A model generated the notes under the pieces. It was not told where the DNA came from, did not search any database, and saw only the letters and a list, made by a program, of their open reading frames with translations. From NCBI RefSeq assembly GCF_001267155.1, contig NZ_CP012357.1, positions 620,001-684,000 of the forward strand: a stretch of DNA of 64,000 bases, in the 5' to 3' direction. This document shows positions 22,338-32,824 of this stretch, piece after piece; the first letter of the stretch is position 1; each line of letters starts with the position of its first letter. The translations under genes were made by a program, and so were the position numbers. This stretch comes from Spiroplasma litorale (GTDB taxonomy: Bacteria; Bacillota_I; Bacilli_A; Mycoplasmatales; Mycoplasmataceae).

Positions 22338-23342
22338 TTATTTTTTACCTTTATCTAATAAATATTCATAAATTAAATTTGCATATTTGTTCAAATTTAT
22401 ATTATTATTTTCATCAATTATTTTTACCCAATTTTTATCAAGTTTATCATAACCTTCAATTGCTCCACAAATTGCACAAGCCATTGCGCCAATAGTATCA
22501 GTATCTCCACCCATATTAGCAGATAACAAAGCTGCTTTTTTTACATTTTGTGAATAATATGCAATTGCAATTGCAGAAGGCACTGATTCTATAGTGCTTA
22601 CACCAGCACCAATTACGTCATATAATTCATTAATAAATTCATTATCATTATATTTATATTGATCTGCAATTTTAATTGCAAGTTCAATTCTTTTAGATAA
22701 TGATGGACTAAAAGTTTCTGACCCTATTTTTAATGCTATTTTGTCAACTAAATATAGTTTTTTTAATGTTTCAATGAATTTAAAATTGTTTAAAGAACAA
22801 CAAACTGCCATTGCTATAATTGAAGCACCCGAAATAGCAATATCACTTGAATGAGTTATTTTAGAAATTTCATAAACAAATTTTACTAATTGCATTTCTT
22901 CATTTGGTGAAAATAGTACTCCAATTGGAGCGATTCTCATAGAAGCACCATTTGATAGTGCTTTTTTAGTAATAAATTTATTATCTTTATTATTTTTTAT
23001 TAAATTCAAAGCTTGTTTAGAAGTTGGTCCTAATATATTATTTTCAAAAGCTTTATTATTTAAAGCTCATTTTAATAAATTATCTCCAATAATTTTTGAA
23101 GACGGTTGAAAATTATTTTCTATTAAGGAGTCAAGTATCACTAATGCTTGGGCAGTATCATCAGTAAATTGTCCTTTTGTGTAGTTTTTTGCAACTTCAT
23201 TTTCTAATGGTCCATCTAAAAAAGTAGATATTCCATTTTTAAAATAATTTTTAACTTTATTTTTATTTCATAATTCAGAAGGCATTCCCATTGCATCACC
23301 TATTGCCATTCCGTATAGTGCCCCTTTAATTTTATTTAGCAT
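22338..23342 (-). CDS. ADP-ribosylglycohydrolase-family protein (334 aa)
   Basis: Member of the DraG/ARH hydrolase family, which removes ADP-ribose from proteins or small molecules using two Mg ions. Metal-binding motifs are complete: GDAMGMPSE (residues 15-23), QFTDDT (58-63) and MGGDTDTIGAM with Asp280 and Asp282. ATG at 23342 starts MLNKIKGALYGMAIGD, exactly where the family begins. It is the first gene of the three-gene operon with a PfkB kinase and PnuC. Some family members act on ADP-ribose-like metabolites rather than proteins, which would fit this setting. Confidence 0.88.
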
Positions 23343-23388
23343 ATTCAAATTCCTTTATTACTAAAATAATTTTATAACTAAAATAAAC

Positions 23389-23420
23389 AAAAAACTATTC
23401 ACAATGTGAATAGTTTTTTG
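23389..23420 (-). terminator. Rho-independent terminator of the lactose-type PTS operon
   Basis: Stem CAAAAAACTATTCAC / GTGAATAGTTTTTTG with loop AAT, three bases after the EIIA stop. Confidence 0.85.
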
Positions 23421-23422
23421 TT

Positions 23423-23743
23423 TTATTTTTTTGAAATTAATTTATATACTTTAATAAATTTTTTAGCCATAATGATTAAAGTTTGTGTGCTTAGCATTTG
23501 ATCTTCTGCATGAACAAAAAGTAATTTAAAGGGATGATCAATTCCATTTGCCTCTTGTGAAATTACCTCCATATGTTCTTGTTCAGCTTCTATCATCAAA
23601 TTTTCAGCATCTTCAATTAGTTTTTCTGCAATGTCAAATTTAAAATTTTCAGCTTCATCAATTGCAATAATTGCATTTGATTTTGCTTCTCCTACTAAAG
23701 AAATAATATTCATACTTATTTCTTCTCAATTAATTTGTTTCAT
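23423..23743 (-). CDS. PTS lactose/cellobiose-type EIIA (106 aa)
   Basis: Phosphocarrier subunit of a Lac-family PTS. The conserved helical protein has active His78 in PFKLLFVHAEDQMLST with Asp81 nearby. The start is ATG 23743; the codon read as Trp at residue 6 is TGA. Its ATG shares a base with the TAA of the upstream glycosylasparaginase gene. It is the last gene of the operon and is followed by a terminator. Confidence 0.9.
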
Positions 23744-24702
23744 TATTCTATTGTTCCTCTTCTTTTTTTATCATAATTTTCAAGTCATTCTTTAGAAGGT
23801 TTTTCAATTTGCAAAGAAGTAAGTTCAGAATTTGGTTTTGCGATATATATTTCAACATCTTCATTTTGATTACCCACTACAAATGAAAATTCACAATTTG
23901 TACCCACTCCTCAATTGCCATCCTTATCCAATGCAACAATTGATATTGCTCCACAATAACCTAATTTTAAGTTTAATAAATCATTAAATTCTTTAACTAC
24001 TTGCTGAGGCGCATCTTTAACTGATATACCATTTTTTAATTTTTCAACAACTTGAAAAGATAAACAACCTTTAAGTATATCTTCACCTAATCCGGTTGCA
24101 GTTGCTCCTCCAATTGAAGACACACAATAAAAACCGCTTCCTGCAATTGGTGAATCACCAACTCTACCTGGTTTTTTCATAAACAAACCGCTTGTAGATG
24201 TAGCTGCAAACATGTTATTTGCAACATCTAATGAAACCATCCCAACTGTATCATGACCATCATATGGAGATAGCTGTGGATTTTCTTTCAACTTTTTAAT
24301 TTTTAATTCATAATGTTGAATTGCACGTTCACTTAACATATCTTTAATTTCAAATCCATTTTTTTTAGCATATTCTTCTGCGCCTTTACCTACTAAAAAT
24401 GAATTAAATTTTGAATACGACAATTCTCTTGCAAGCTTTATTGGGTTTTTAACATTTTTTACACCTGCTATTGCACCAACTTGAAAAGTATTACCATTCA
24501 TAAAACCCGCGTCTAATTCAACATCACATTCTTCATTAGGTAATCCACCATATCCAACTGACTTATAATATGGAAAATCTTCAATGTAAGATATAGCATT
24601 AACAATTGCATTTCCTTTTGGGTCAGGTTTTTTAAGCAAATTTATATTTTCTTTTATTGACTCAAAAGACATTCTTCAAGTTCCAATAAATGCATATTTC
24701 AT
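23743..24702 (-). CDS. Glycosylasparaginase, N4-(beta-N-acetylglucosaminyl)-L-asparaginase family (319 aa)
   Basis: N-terminal-nucleophile hydrolase that in characterised relatives releases the asparagine side chain from GlcNAc-Asn. The precursor cuts itself so that Thr152 (in DGHDTVGMVSLD) becomes the N-terminal nucleophile of the beta chain. Other landmarks are the DAGFMNG segment (64-70), GRVGDSPIAGSGFY and GGATATGLGE. ATG at 24702 starts MKYAFIGTWRM; no signal peptide, so the enzyme is probably cytoplasmic and acts on something imported. It sits between the EIIC and EIIA genes of the same PTS, which links its substrate to that transporter. Confidence 0.88.
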
Positions 24703-24705
24703 ATA

Positions 24706-26652
24706 CTATTCCTCAATTTTTATTTTTTCTATTTCTTTGCCTTTATCCATAATTTTATATTCTGAAACATTATTTGCTTTGGCAATTTTTATTACCATTG
24801 ATTTCATTTTTTCATCATTCAATGCAGTTGCAACTGTTTTTCCATTTATTCTAATTTTATAACCACCATATTCAACAACATCAACTGTTATTGTTTTATC
24901 AGCCTTAGAAATAATTTTAATATTTTCTTCTAGTTTTAAAATTGAAGCTTGTTCTTTTTTAAACATTCTTTGTTCGTGAATGACTTTTATTCTTTCATCA
25001 TTTGGTAGATTTTTAATTCTTAGTTTTTCTTGTTTATTATCTAATCTAAGTTTTTTTCTTAATTCTTTTTTTTCTATTGCTTGTTCTTTTGCAATTTTGT
25101 TATCATTTGCAACAGCTGCAATAGCTTCTTTTTTTGTCATTCCTTGATCGATATATGCTTTTAAGTTTAAATTATAGTGATATTTATTTGCAATTAATAC
25201 AAAAGGAATATATCAAACAAATGCAATTGCTAAACAGAACCACGATAACAACAATGCACGCCAATCCAATCCGGTTGATAATAATGCCCCTATTCCTGGA
25301 GGCAGGGTTCAAGGAACCATTATATATGATTTATTTACTCAACCAAGTGGTCCCACAAATATTCAAGCAACAAATGTTGTTAAGGGCATTGCAATCATTG
25401 CTGCAATACCATAAACTGGGTGCAACATAATTGGAATACCAAATGTAACCGGTTCATTAATTGAAAACACTGCTGGAACTGCGGCTAATTTAGCAACATC
25501 TTTTTGTTCTCTAACTCTACCAAATATTGCAATTGCAATTAATAAAGCACCTGTGTGTCCTCAACCAGTTGTTTGAGAATAACTTTCAATAAATTGAATA
25601 TTTACAACACCTAAAGCATTACTTGCATTCGCTGCATTATATCCAAATTCAGAGACTGCTTGTGCATTTTGAACAAACATTTGTAGTAAAAATGGATAAA
25701 ATGCTCCATTTACAACTGATGAACCATTTAGGCCAAAGAACCAAAAAAATCCAACAAGAAATTGATATAACATACCAAATCCTAAACCTACATTGTTTCC
25801 TGAAATGATTGCCATAAAAGGTGCAGAAACCGCTTTATAAAATAAACCTACTATACCATAAGCTCCACCTTCTAAGACTAAATTACCAGAAGTACTATTG
25901 ATATCTCAATTTGTATATTTACCTATTGATCAAGCACCTGTATTTATAGTTGAAACAATTATAAGAGTTAATGCAACTGGAACTAATAATGAAAATCCAG
26001 TTGCCACCATTGGTGGTACAGATTTTGGCATCTTAATAAGCAATTTTTTATTATTTGCAAAAAATCTGTATAATTCTATAACTAAAAAGGTTTGAATTAT
26101 TGCTGCAAGCATTCCTTTTGAATCATAAAAATAATTAAAATATTTTCCTGAACTTGCAAATGTTGCTGCTGTAATTAAAAACAATACTAGATTAAATACA
26201 GCTACAAACATTGGTTCTTTTAATCCACGTTTTTCTGCATATATAAACCCAAGCATAACTGCAGCCATTAATGAAAAAGTCCCCATACTATAATCAAAAA
26301 TAGTTTGAAATATTTTTTCACCAATTTCATTCGCTACTGCTCAAGAACCATTAAGTTGTCAAGATTCTGCTAATGTTGTTTCATTAATAACAACAGTAAC
26401 ATTATTTGTTGCCTTAGCTAACAATCCTAAAAGTGATGTTTCAAGATTTCCTCCTGCACCAAATATTAATATTCCTAAAAGAAACGATATAGATCCTCCA
26501 ATTATTATTGGAGTTAATATACCAAATGCATCACGAATTGCAGTCAAATGTTTTTGACTTGCAAGTTTTGTCATTGCTGGCATTAATTTTTCATTAAATC
26601 AATATTTAACGCCTTTTTCTTCAGGATTTACTTCACGAGTTTTTTTACCCAT
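24706..26652 (-). CDS. PTS lactose/cellobiose-type EIIC with a long C-terminal tail (648 aa)
   Basis: Membrane channel of a Lac-family PTS. Residues ~1-490 match the IIC domain: GGSISFLLGILIFG near the start, the WFFGLNGSSVVNG segment, and PAVFSINEPVTFGIP, the sugar-site motif. After the last membrane helix come about 150 charged residues, first Lys/Glu-rich and helical, then a small beta-type domain (TVDVVEYGGYKIRINGKTVATALND). Such a tail is not usual for this family. ATG 26652 with GGAGG upstream; many Trp are TGA. It ends three bases before the glycosylasparaginase start. Confidence 0.87.
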
Positions 26653-26663
26653 AAAAACACCTC

Positions 26664-27995
26664 CTATTTATTTGAGAGATAATTAATTATTCCTTTTACC
26701 ATTGAGCCACTTGACCTATTATCAATGACCGCTGTACCAGCTATATCAAGATGTAAAAAATCTACTTTTGGTAAAATGAATTCTTTTAAAAAAGCTGCTG
26801 CTTGTGCTGAACTACCATGTTTTGATTTTATTGGACTGTTAGTTAAATCTGCTAATTCTGCACTTTTAATTTGTTTTATATTTTCTCTGTGAATTGGTAA
26901 AATTCAAACTTCATCACCAACTTCATCTGAATTTATTTTGAATGTTTTAGCTAAGTCATAATTATTTGTAAATAATCCTGTCATATATTTTCCAAGTGAT
27001 ATAGTGATTGATCCAGTCAAAGTTGCAATGGTAATTACTTCTTTACATTTATACTTATTTTGAGCAAAGCTAATTGAGTCAGCTAATACAAGTCTACCCT
27101 CTGCATCTGGGTTATCAATTTGAATTGTTTTACCTGAGTAAGATTTAATAACTTGACTTGGTAAAATCGCATTTCTACCTATTGAGTTTTCACATAAAGG
27201 AACAAAAACAACTAAATTTATTTTCAATTTCTTATATGCAACATATTTTATAACTGATGTTGCAACAGCACCACCACATTTATCCAATCTCATTGTTCTC
27301 ATAGAATCACTTGATTTTAATGCATAACCACCTGAGTCAAAGGTTATACCTTTACCAATTAAAGCAATAAAGCCATCGTTTGAATTTTCATACTTTAATT
27401 CCATTAAATAAGGTTTATTTTTTGAGTATTTACCAATTGCTGAAATTAAATTTAAATTATTTTCTTCAATTTCATCTAAATTATATATATTTGTTTTAAT
27501 TGAATCCTTATATTCTTTTAAATTTTCTTCTACTGCTTTTACAAAACCTTCAGGAGTTCCGTCATCATAAGAATCTAAATCAGCTAAATTTTTAGATTCA
27601 TATACAACTTTTATAAATTCATTTATGTCTTGAATATGATTTTTATAATTATCTATTTCACTATTAATAAATGTAATTTCAATATCATAAGTATTTTGAG
27701 TTTTTTTAGAATAATATTGTCAGTAATTCATATATATTAATTCAAATACTATAATTAAAAAATCTTTGTCATAAAAATTAGTTACTTTTGATAAATCAAA
27801 TTGTACTTTTTCATATTTATTTAATTTAATTTTTTTTATACTTTCAAATATTTCTGATATATTTTCATCAAATTTTATTGGTAATGTGTATGAATTTTCT
27901 GCTTCAATAATTTTTAACTCATTTTCTTTATTTAATAAAAATTCTATATACTTAATTGATTGATCTTTAATTTTTTTGTAATTCAGATATATCAA
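26664..27995 (-). CDS. pepA: Leucyl aminopeptidase, M17 family (443 aa, TTG start)
   Basis: Cytoplasmic two-metal aminopeptidase. Catalytic motifs are GKGITFDSGG (Lys215, Asp220), MRLDKCGGA (Asp238) and NPDAEGRLVLAD (Asp297, Glu299, Arg301). I chose TTG at 27995 because AAGAGGTT lies nine bases upstream and the resulting length suits the family; the open frame itself extends to 28049. The start overlaps the end of the DUF3284 gene by 29 bases in another frame. Being inside a PTS operon suggests it finishes digestion of an imported glycopeptide or amino-acid conjugate, an inference. Confidence 0.82.
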
Positions 27996-28494
27996 TTTCT
28001 TTAACCTCTTTATTAATTTTGAATATAATTTCTTTAGAATTTTTATCATATTTTTTATTAAAATTCATTTTTGCAATAGTGCCTTTAAAACCATAAATTG
28101 CTCTTGTAAACTTGATTGTTTCTGAAAATTTTATTTCAGTCTTGTTTTCTTTTATTTTTGTAAGTTCAAATCTTGTTCAATAGTCAATGCCTTCAATTGT
28201 AGTTCTTAACTCATAAACTTCAAATAACTTTAATTCTGTTAATGTAAATTTATTTGTACTAACTTTTGACTTAAATACATCATTAACTGAATATTCAGAT
28301 ATTTTTCTCCAATTAGCACTTTTTAAAGAGCTAAAAGATAATTTTATAATTCCATAAAAACATTTTTCGATTGGGTAAGGTAAATTAAAACTATTTTTTT
28401 TAGTATGATAACTTTTCAAATTATCAATAATACCTAATTTGTTATCATTATTTTCATTTGAACTTATTTTATTTTTCTTAAAAATAGACATCAT
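27967..28494 (-). CDS. DUF3284-like protein of a PTS operon (175 aa)
   Basis: Cytoplasmic protein resembling the DUF3284 family, often found beside cellobiose-type PTS genes in Firmicutes and Mollicutes. Visible features are PYPIEKCFYGIIKLSFSSLK near residue 40, a central beta-rich part (GIDYWTRFELTKIKENKTEIKFSE) with one TGA Trp, and the segment RAIYGFKGTIAKMNFNKKY. The start region (ATG ATG, 28494-28489) lies inside the 3' end of the EIIB gene, and the end overlaps the TTG start of pepA. The function of the family is unknown to me. Confidence 0.65.
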
Positions 28495-28796
28495 TATTTT
28501 ATTTTATCCTTAATTGTATTTATAACTAACTCACCATTCATAGTTCCATAGGCTCTCATGTCAATAACTTCAACTGGTGTTCCAGTTGATGCTTTTTGAA
28601 ATCTTCCTAGTTCAAATCTAACTTGTGGTCCTAATAAAACAAAATCTACTTCATTTACAAGAGAAATTGCTTTTGAAACTGGTTGTGCTCAAATTTCATA
28701 TTCTAGTCCTATTTTTTTTGCAGCTTCTTGCATTTTTTGAACCATCATTGAAGTGCTTAGTCCAGCAGCACATGCAAGTAATACTTTTTTTGCCAT
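28464..28796 (-). CDS. PTS lactose/cellobiose-type EIIB (110 aa)
   Basis: Small phosphotransfer subunit with active Cys9 in MAKKVLLACAAGLSTSMM and the Rossmann-like pattern VDFVLLGPQVRFEL. ATG at 28796 after GGAGAG. Because TGA is Trp here, the frame runs past the TGATG that would look like a coupled stop/start and ends at TAA 28464, overlapping the next gene by 31 bases. It is the first gene of the operon EIIB, DUF3284, M17 peptidase, EIIC, glycosylasparaginase, EIIA. Confidence 0.85.
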
Positions 28797-28858
28797 AATT
28801 TCACTCTCCTATTTTATTTTGATATTTTGATGTATTATCTTTTGTAGAGGTAGTATAA

Positions 28859-29053
28859 ATGACTATTAAAATTTTAATCATTTTTATTTGCATTTTTATT
28901 GTGGCACCCTTTTTTGTGTGAACTTTTATAAAATTTGTTAAGCACATTAAGGGATATCAGTTATGATTTAAAATTTTTTTACGTTTAACTTTTATAATAA
29001 GTTTTTCAATTGCATTAATTTTACTTATTGCGCTAATTATATTACTCTACTAA
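28859..29053 (+). CDS. Small two-helix membrane protein (64 aa)
   Basis: ATG at 28859 with GTAGAGG upstream, TAA at 29051-29053. Sequence MTIKILIIFICIFIVAP opens a first membrane helix; a basic loop (KFVKHIKGYQ) leads to a second helix ending IALIILLY. Two Trp codons are TGA. It faces the PTS operon divergently and is followed by a hairpin with T-run (29083-29120). No family recognised. Confidence 0.55.
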
Positions 29054-29082
29054 GGAATAAAACCTCATAATTATTCTCTTAT

Positions 29083-29120
29083 AAAAAATTCTAATATCTA
29101 ATATTTTATTAGAATTTTTT
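29083..29120. terminator. Bidirectional terminator between the small membrane gene and rpiR
   Basis: AAAAAATTCTAATA and TATTAGAATTTTTT form a 14-base stem; T-runs flank both strands. The stop codon of the RpiR gene lies inside the right arm. Confidence 0.7.
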
Positions 29121-29927
29121 TTCATTTTTTTGAAATAATATAAAACTGAAAAATATTAAGTTTAATATTTTAAATAAACCCATACCCCTAATCGAATATA
29201 AATTTCATAACTTATTTTCTTCTGATGTAAAGTTTACTAATAAATCTGGTTTTTCAGTTCCGAAATCAAAAATTATTCCTGATGTTATATGTATTCAATT
29301 TGCACCATTTCATTTTGATTCTTTACCAAATTTTATTATAGAATCATTTTTATTAGACAACGATATTGAAATAACCAAGTCGTTTTTTGAAACAACATTA
29401 GACAAACTCTTTAATAAATGCACATCTTGTTCAACAACGCAAGCTTTACCGGCTGCTAAAAGTTTATTTTTAAAATCAACTGATTGATTATAGTTTATAT
29501 TCATACCACCAATAATCACTTTGTTTGATAATTTTATAATTTTTGCCGCTTGATCAATAGTCCCGTTTTTAATTAATTCAATAATAGATGATTGTTGTTT
29601 TTCTTCTATTTCTTGATACTTTTTTTCAAATGCTAAAGTATTGTCAATATTTTTTGTGTTAATAATTAATTCGTTATTATTAATTTTTAAACATGAGTTT
29701 ATTTCCAATATCGATTTTCTAAAATCATAAAAACCTTTATAGCTAAAAATTTTACAAAACCTTACAATTGTTGATGCTGATTGGTTTGTATAAGTAGAAA
29801 TTTTTTTTATTGTTAATTTATCAATATCATTTCAATTATTTAATACATAGTTTGCTATTTCTTTATTATTTTCATTTAATTCAGAATACTTGGATTTAAT
29901 ACTCTTATAAAGGTTGCTTATACTCAT
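29109..29927 (-). CDS. RpiR-family transcription regulator (272 aa)
   Basis: Regulator with an N-terminal helix-turn-helix (KKISTYTNQSASTIVRFCKI, residues ~40-60) and a C-terminal SIS-like sugar-phosphate domain (KVIIGGMNINY, DLVISISLSNKNDSII). ATG at 29927 with GGAATT upstream. TGA codons read as Trp carry the frame to TAA 29109. It lies upstream of and on the same strand as the lactose-type PTS operon, separated only by the small plus-strand gene, so that operon is its likely target. Confidence 0.78.
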
Positions 29928-30503
29928 TGTGTAATTCCTATTCCCTTATATTATATACAATATAAATAAAACATTTAAAAATACACATAAAAAAACATCT
30001 ATAACAAAATTATATAAAAGATATATCTTTTATAAAAAATTTTATTTTAAATTTTTTTTAAGAGTTTCTTTAAATCTTGGGGATTAATATTATACCGCTA
30101 TTATATTTAAATTTAGAATATTCTTCGTTATCAGTATAACTAGCTACAAAAAATAGAATTTAAGTAATTTTATAACTTTTTTTAGTAATCATCAAATGTT
30201 TCATTATAAACTTTAAAAAAAACTAGAAACTTTTCTAACATAATAAATTTTTATTATTCACATTTAAAAATTTATTTTGCAAAATCTAATTCAGTAAGAT
30301 TTTTATCTATATCACTGAATTATTTTCACAATCATTATTACCACATTATATTACAAATTTTAACAGCATTAATGTTAACATTCTTATCTTCTTTATTTTG
30401 CTTTAAAAAATATTAATTAAATTAATATAACATATTTATTTTGCCCTAATTAGTTAGATTTTAAATATTATTAAATTATTTTATTAAATTTAAACAAATA
30501 TAA
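29928..30503. other. Gene-free AT-rich stretch with a possible lipoprotein remnant
   Basis: No open frame of useful length. On the minus strand near 30290-30400 there is a sequence reading like a broken lipobox (CGNNDCENNSVI after a stop), which may be the last trace of a lipoprotein gene. Otherwise nothing recognisable. Confidence 0.3.
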
Positions 30504-30768
30504 TTAATATACACAATCAACATATGCTAATGCAATAGATAGTATTTGTATATCTCTCATCAACTTTTTAATAAGCACTTCTTTAAAACTATTATAATTT
30601 TTTACTTTTGAATAATCAATTTCCCCGAAAGGAAAATCAGGAATTACAGATTTACTTCTTTTATTTATTACATAAAAATTATTATTTAGACCAATTTCAT
30701 GAAAATTAGAATCTCTAATGTTTGTAAGTCTTTCAATAAACTTTGGTGATAAAAACAAAGGTCCCCTT

Positions 30769-32031
30769 TGAAATTGTCAATTAAAATTGACATTAAAAAG
30801 ATACTTTCTCCATACGAATTTCGTATGGAGTTTTTTTATGTTTTAATGAAGGTCTAACATAATTATAAAACTCTATATAGTCTGAGATAATTTTATAAAT
30901 ATTTGAATGATGTAGTTCTTTTACTTTATATGTATATATACATTCATTTTTAAAAGTTCCAAAAAAAGACTCACAGGCACCATTATCTGGTGAATTTCCT
31001 CTTCGTGACATAGAAATATTTATATTATTAGTTTTACATAATCTTTCTCAAGTTTCATTTGTATATGGTGATCCTTGATCTGAGTTGATTATCTTTGGTG
31101 CACCTCTTTTTTTAATGGCGCTTATTAAATTTGTATGACATAATTTATTATTAGGACTAACCGATAACTTTCAATCAATAATTTCTGAATTAAACAAATC
31201 CTTTATAACAGATAGATATACGTTTCCATTAATAGTTTTTATATAAGTTACATCTGTTACTCATTTTTCATTTATATTTTTAGATTTAAAGTTTCTATTT
31301 AGTAGATTTTCAAATCTTAATGGACCTGATTTATCATAGTTTGGAACTTTCTTTTTCTTCACTGCTTTTAAACTCATTATTTTCATATATCTATAAACAA
31401 CTCAAGGGTTTAATCTTTCTTTAAAGTATTTGTTTAAAAATAAAGTTATCATATTATAACCATATCTTTTTTTAAACAAGTAAAAAAGGCATCTTATCTT
31501 AATTGCTAAAATTCTATTATAATTTTTATACTTTGGTTTTCCGTTTTTAAGTCATTTTAAATATCCATACCTTGAAACTTTTAAATATAAACAAGATAAT
31601 TTCAAAGAAAACATTCTTTTAACATTAAAAATGGCGAAGTACTTTTCCTTAGTTGTCTTCGCCAAATGCTTTTTTAAAGCTCGTTCCAGTTTCAAAGCCT
31701 CTCTTAATTCTTCAATGCTCATATCATCAGGTTCTTTAAAAATTCAATCATGAGATTTAAATTTTTTGATATTTCCTTTTGCTTGTGTTCCGCTACCTCA
31801 TTCAAGAGCGCCTTCACCTTTAACTTTTACCTCTGATTTTCATCTTTTAATTGTGCTAGTACTAATATCAAACTTTAATGCCGCATTTAAAATACCAATT
31901 TTTTTTGATTCATTAATTATATTAAGTTTTTCATTTTTTGTTCATTGTTTTGCCATATAAAAAGAACACCTTTCAATAAAATTTTAACAATAAAAGTACT
32001 TTTTTACTGTCAATTTTATTTTAGATGTTCA
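30769..32031 (-). mobile_element. IS-A copy 2, IS3-family element (1263 bp)
   Basis: Same element as at 10914-12174 and 61721-62982. Right end TGAACATCTAAAATAAAA on the minus strand; left end the diverged TGAAATTGTC version. A 3-base duplication CTT flanks it. This is the only copy with an uninterrupted transposase frame. Confidence 0.87.
30793..31956 (-). CDS. IS-A transposase, single full-length frame (387 aa)
   Basis: IS3-type transposase that would excise and insert the element. ATG at 31956 (MAKQWTKNEKLNIINESKK) opens a helix-turn-helix region, followed by a middle region with many Lys/Arg, then the DDE core: EKWVTDVTYI (first Asp), a second-Asp motif reading IINSDQGSPY, and DNGACESFFGTFKNE (Glu). 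With TGA as Trp the whole gene is one frame, so no frameshift is needed. The usual His before SDQG, present in copy 1, is Asn here, which may weaken catalysis. Confidence 0.8.
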
Positions 32032-32824
32032 CTTATATCATCTTTTCTTACATTTATGTCATACATTTTATTAAATTCAATAGACTCTGTTTGAAAGTTT
32101 TTATCAAATAATTTCCCTTTTGTAATTTTTATATTATTAAATGATTTATCGAATTTTGTATTTTCTAAATATAATTCATAATAAACAGTATAGTTTGTTA
32201 CTTCATTTTTACCTTGTTTTATTTTTGTTTCGATTGGTTTATTTGTAAAATAAGTACAAGGAACTCCTTTAAATTCAAAAGTTAGTACGTTTGTTTTATC
32301 TAATTTTTCTTGAAAACTTTGTTTAAAGAATTGAATTTTTTCATTATAATACTCAAAATTTTTTTCACTAAAAGATAAATTAAATTTCTCAATTTTATTT
32401 TTTAAATTTGAACTTTGGATCATTTCAAAAAATAGTTTTTCCATTTTTTTGTTTGAAAATTGTGCTTTATTAATATCAAAAACCGATATATTTATTTTTT
32501 TATAATTGCAATAACTTACTATTAATAATACTAAAAAAACTATAGATACAATACTAAAAAAAATAAAGACATATAAAGCTATTATTGAATTATTATTACT
32601 ATTACTAATAAAAACAATAATAGAGAATGATATAATTAGTGCTATTAATGAGCAAACTAGTAAAACCCCTATTGCATTACGTTTTTGAAATTTAGAAACG
32701 GTTTTTTTAAAAATTAATTGAAAATCAGCATCATTTACAAATAAAGCATCAATTTTTTGATTTAAAACATTTTTATCCATAATACCCCTCAAATTATTAT
32801 AACTTATAAGTAGTATAATGAAGC

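Larger units (their letters stand above)
30504..32780 (-). pseudogene. DUF3137-type membrane protein split by IS-A copy 2
   Basis: The N-terminal part (ATG 32780, MDKNVLNQKIDALF, after GAGGGG) has two adjacent membrane helices (~residues 38-80) and a soluble domain up to ...NVRKDDI at 32032. The C-terminal part (30768 to 30504) starts FLSPKFIERLTNIRDSNF and ends YVDCVY. Deleting the IS and one copy of the 3-base duplication (CTT) joins them in frame as RKDDIRGPLFLSPKF, giving a protein of about 338 residues that fits the DUF3137 family. It follows the TauE/SafE gene by 44 bases, so the two were probably co-transcribed. Confidence 0.72.

Noticed and set aside
25134-25430. Plus-strand open frame opposite the EIIC gene
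   Set aside because: Shadow of the minus-strand EIIC gene, no ribosome site.
27720-28068. Programmed frameshift joining DUF3284 to the aminopeptidase
   Set aside because: DUF3284 has its own stop and the aminopeptidase has a ribosome site and a TTG start, so two overlapping genes explain the data.
29928-30503. Decayed lipoprotein gene as a named pseudogene
   Set aside because: Only a short CGNNDCENN-like stretch is visible; too little to call a gene.
31766-31960. Plus-strand open frame inside IS-A
   Set aside because: Shadow of the transposase gene.
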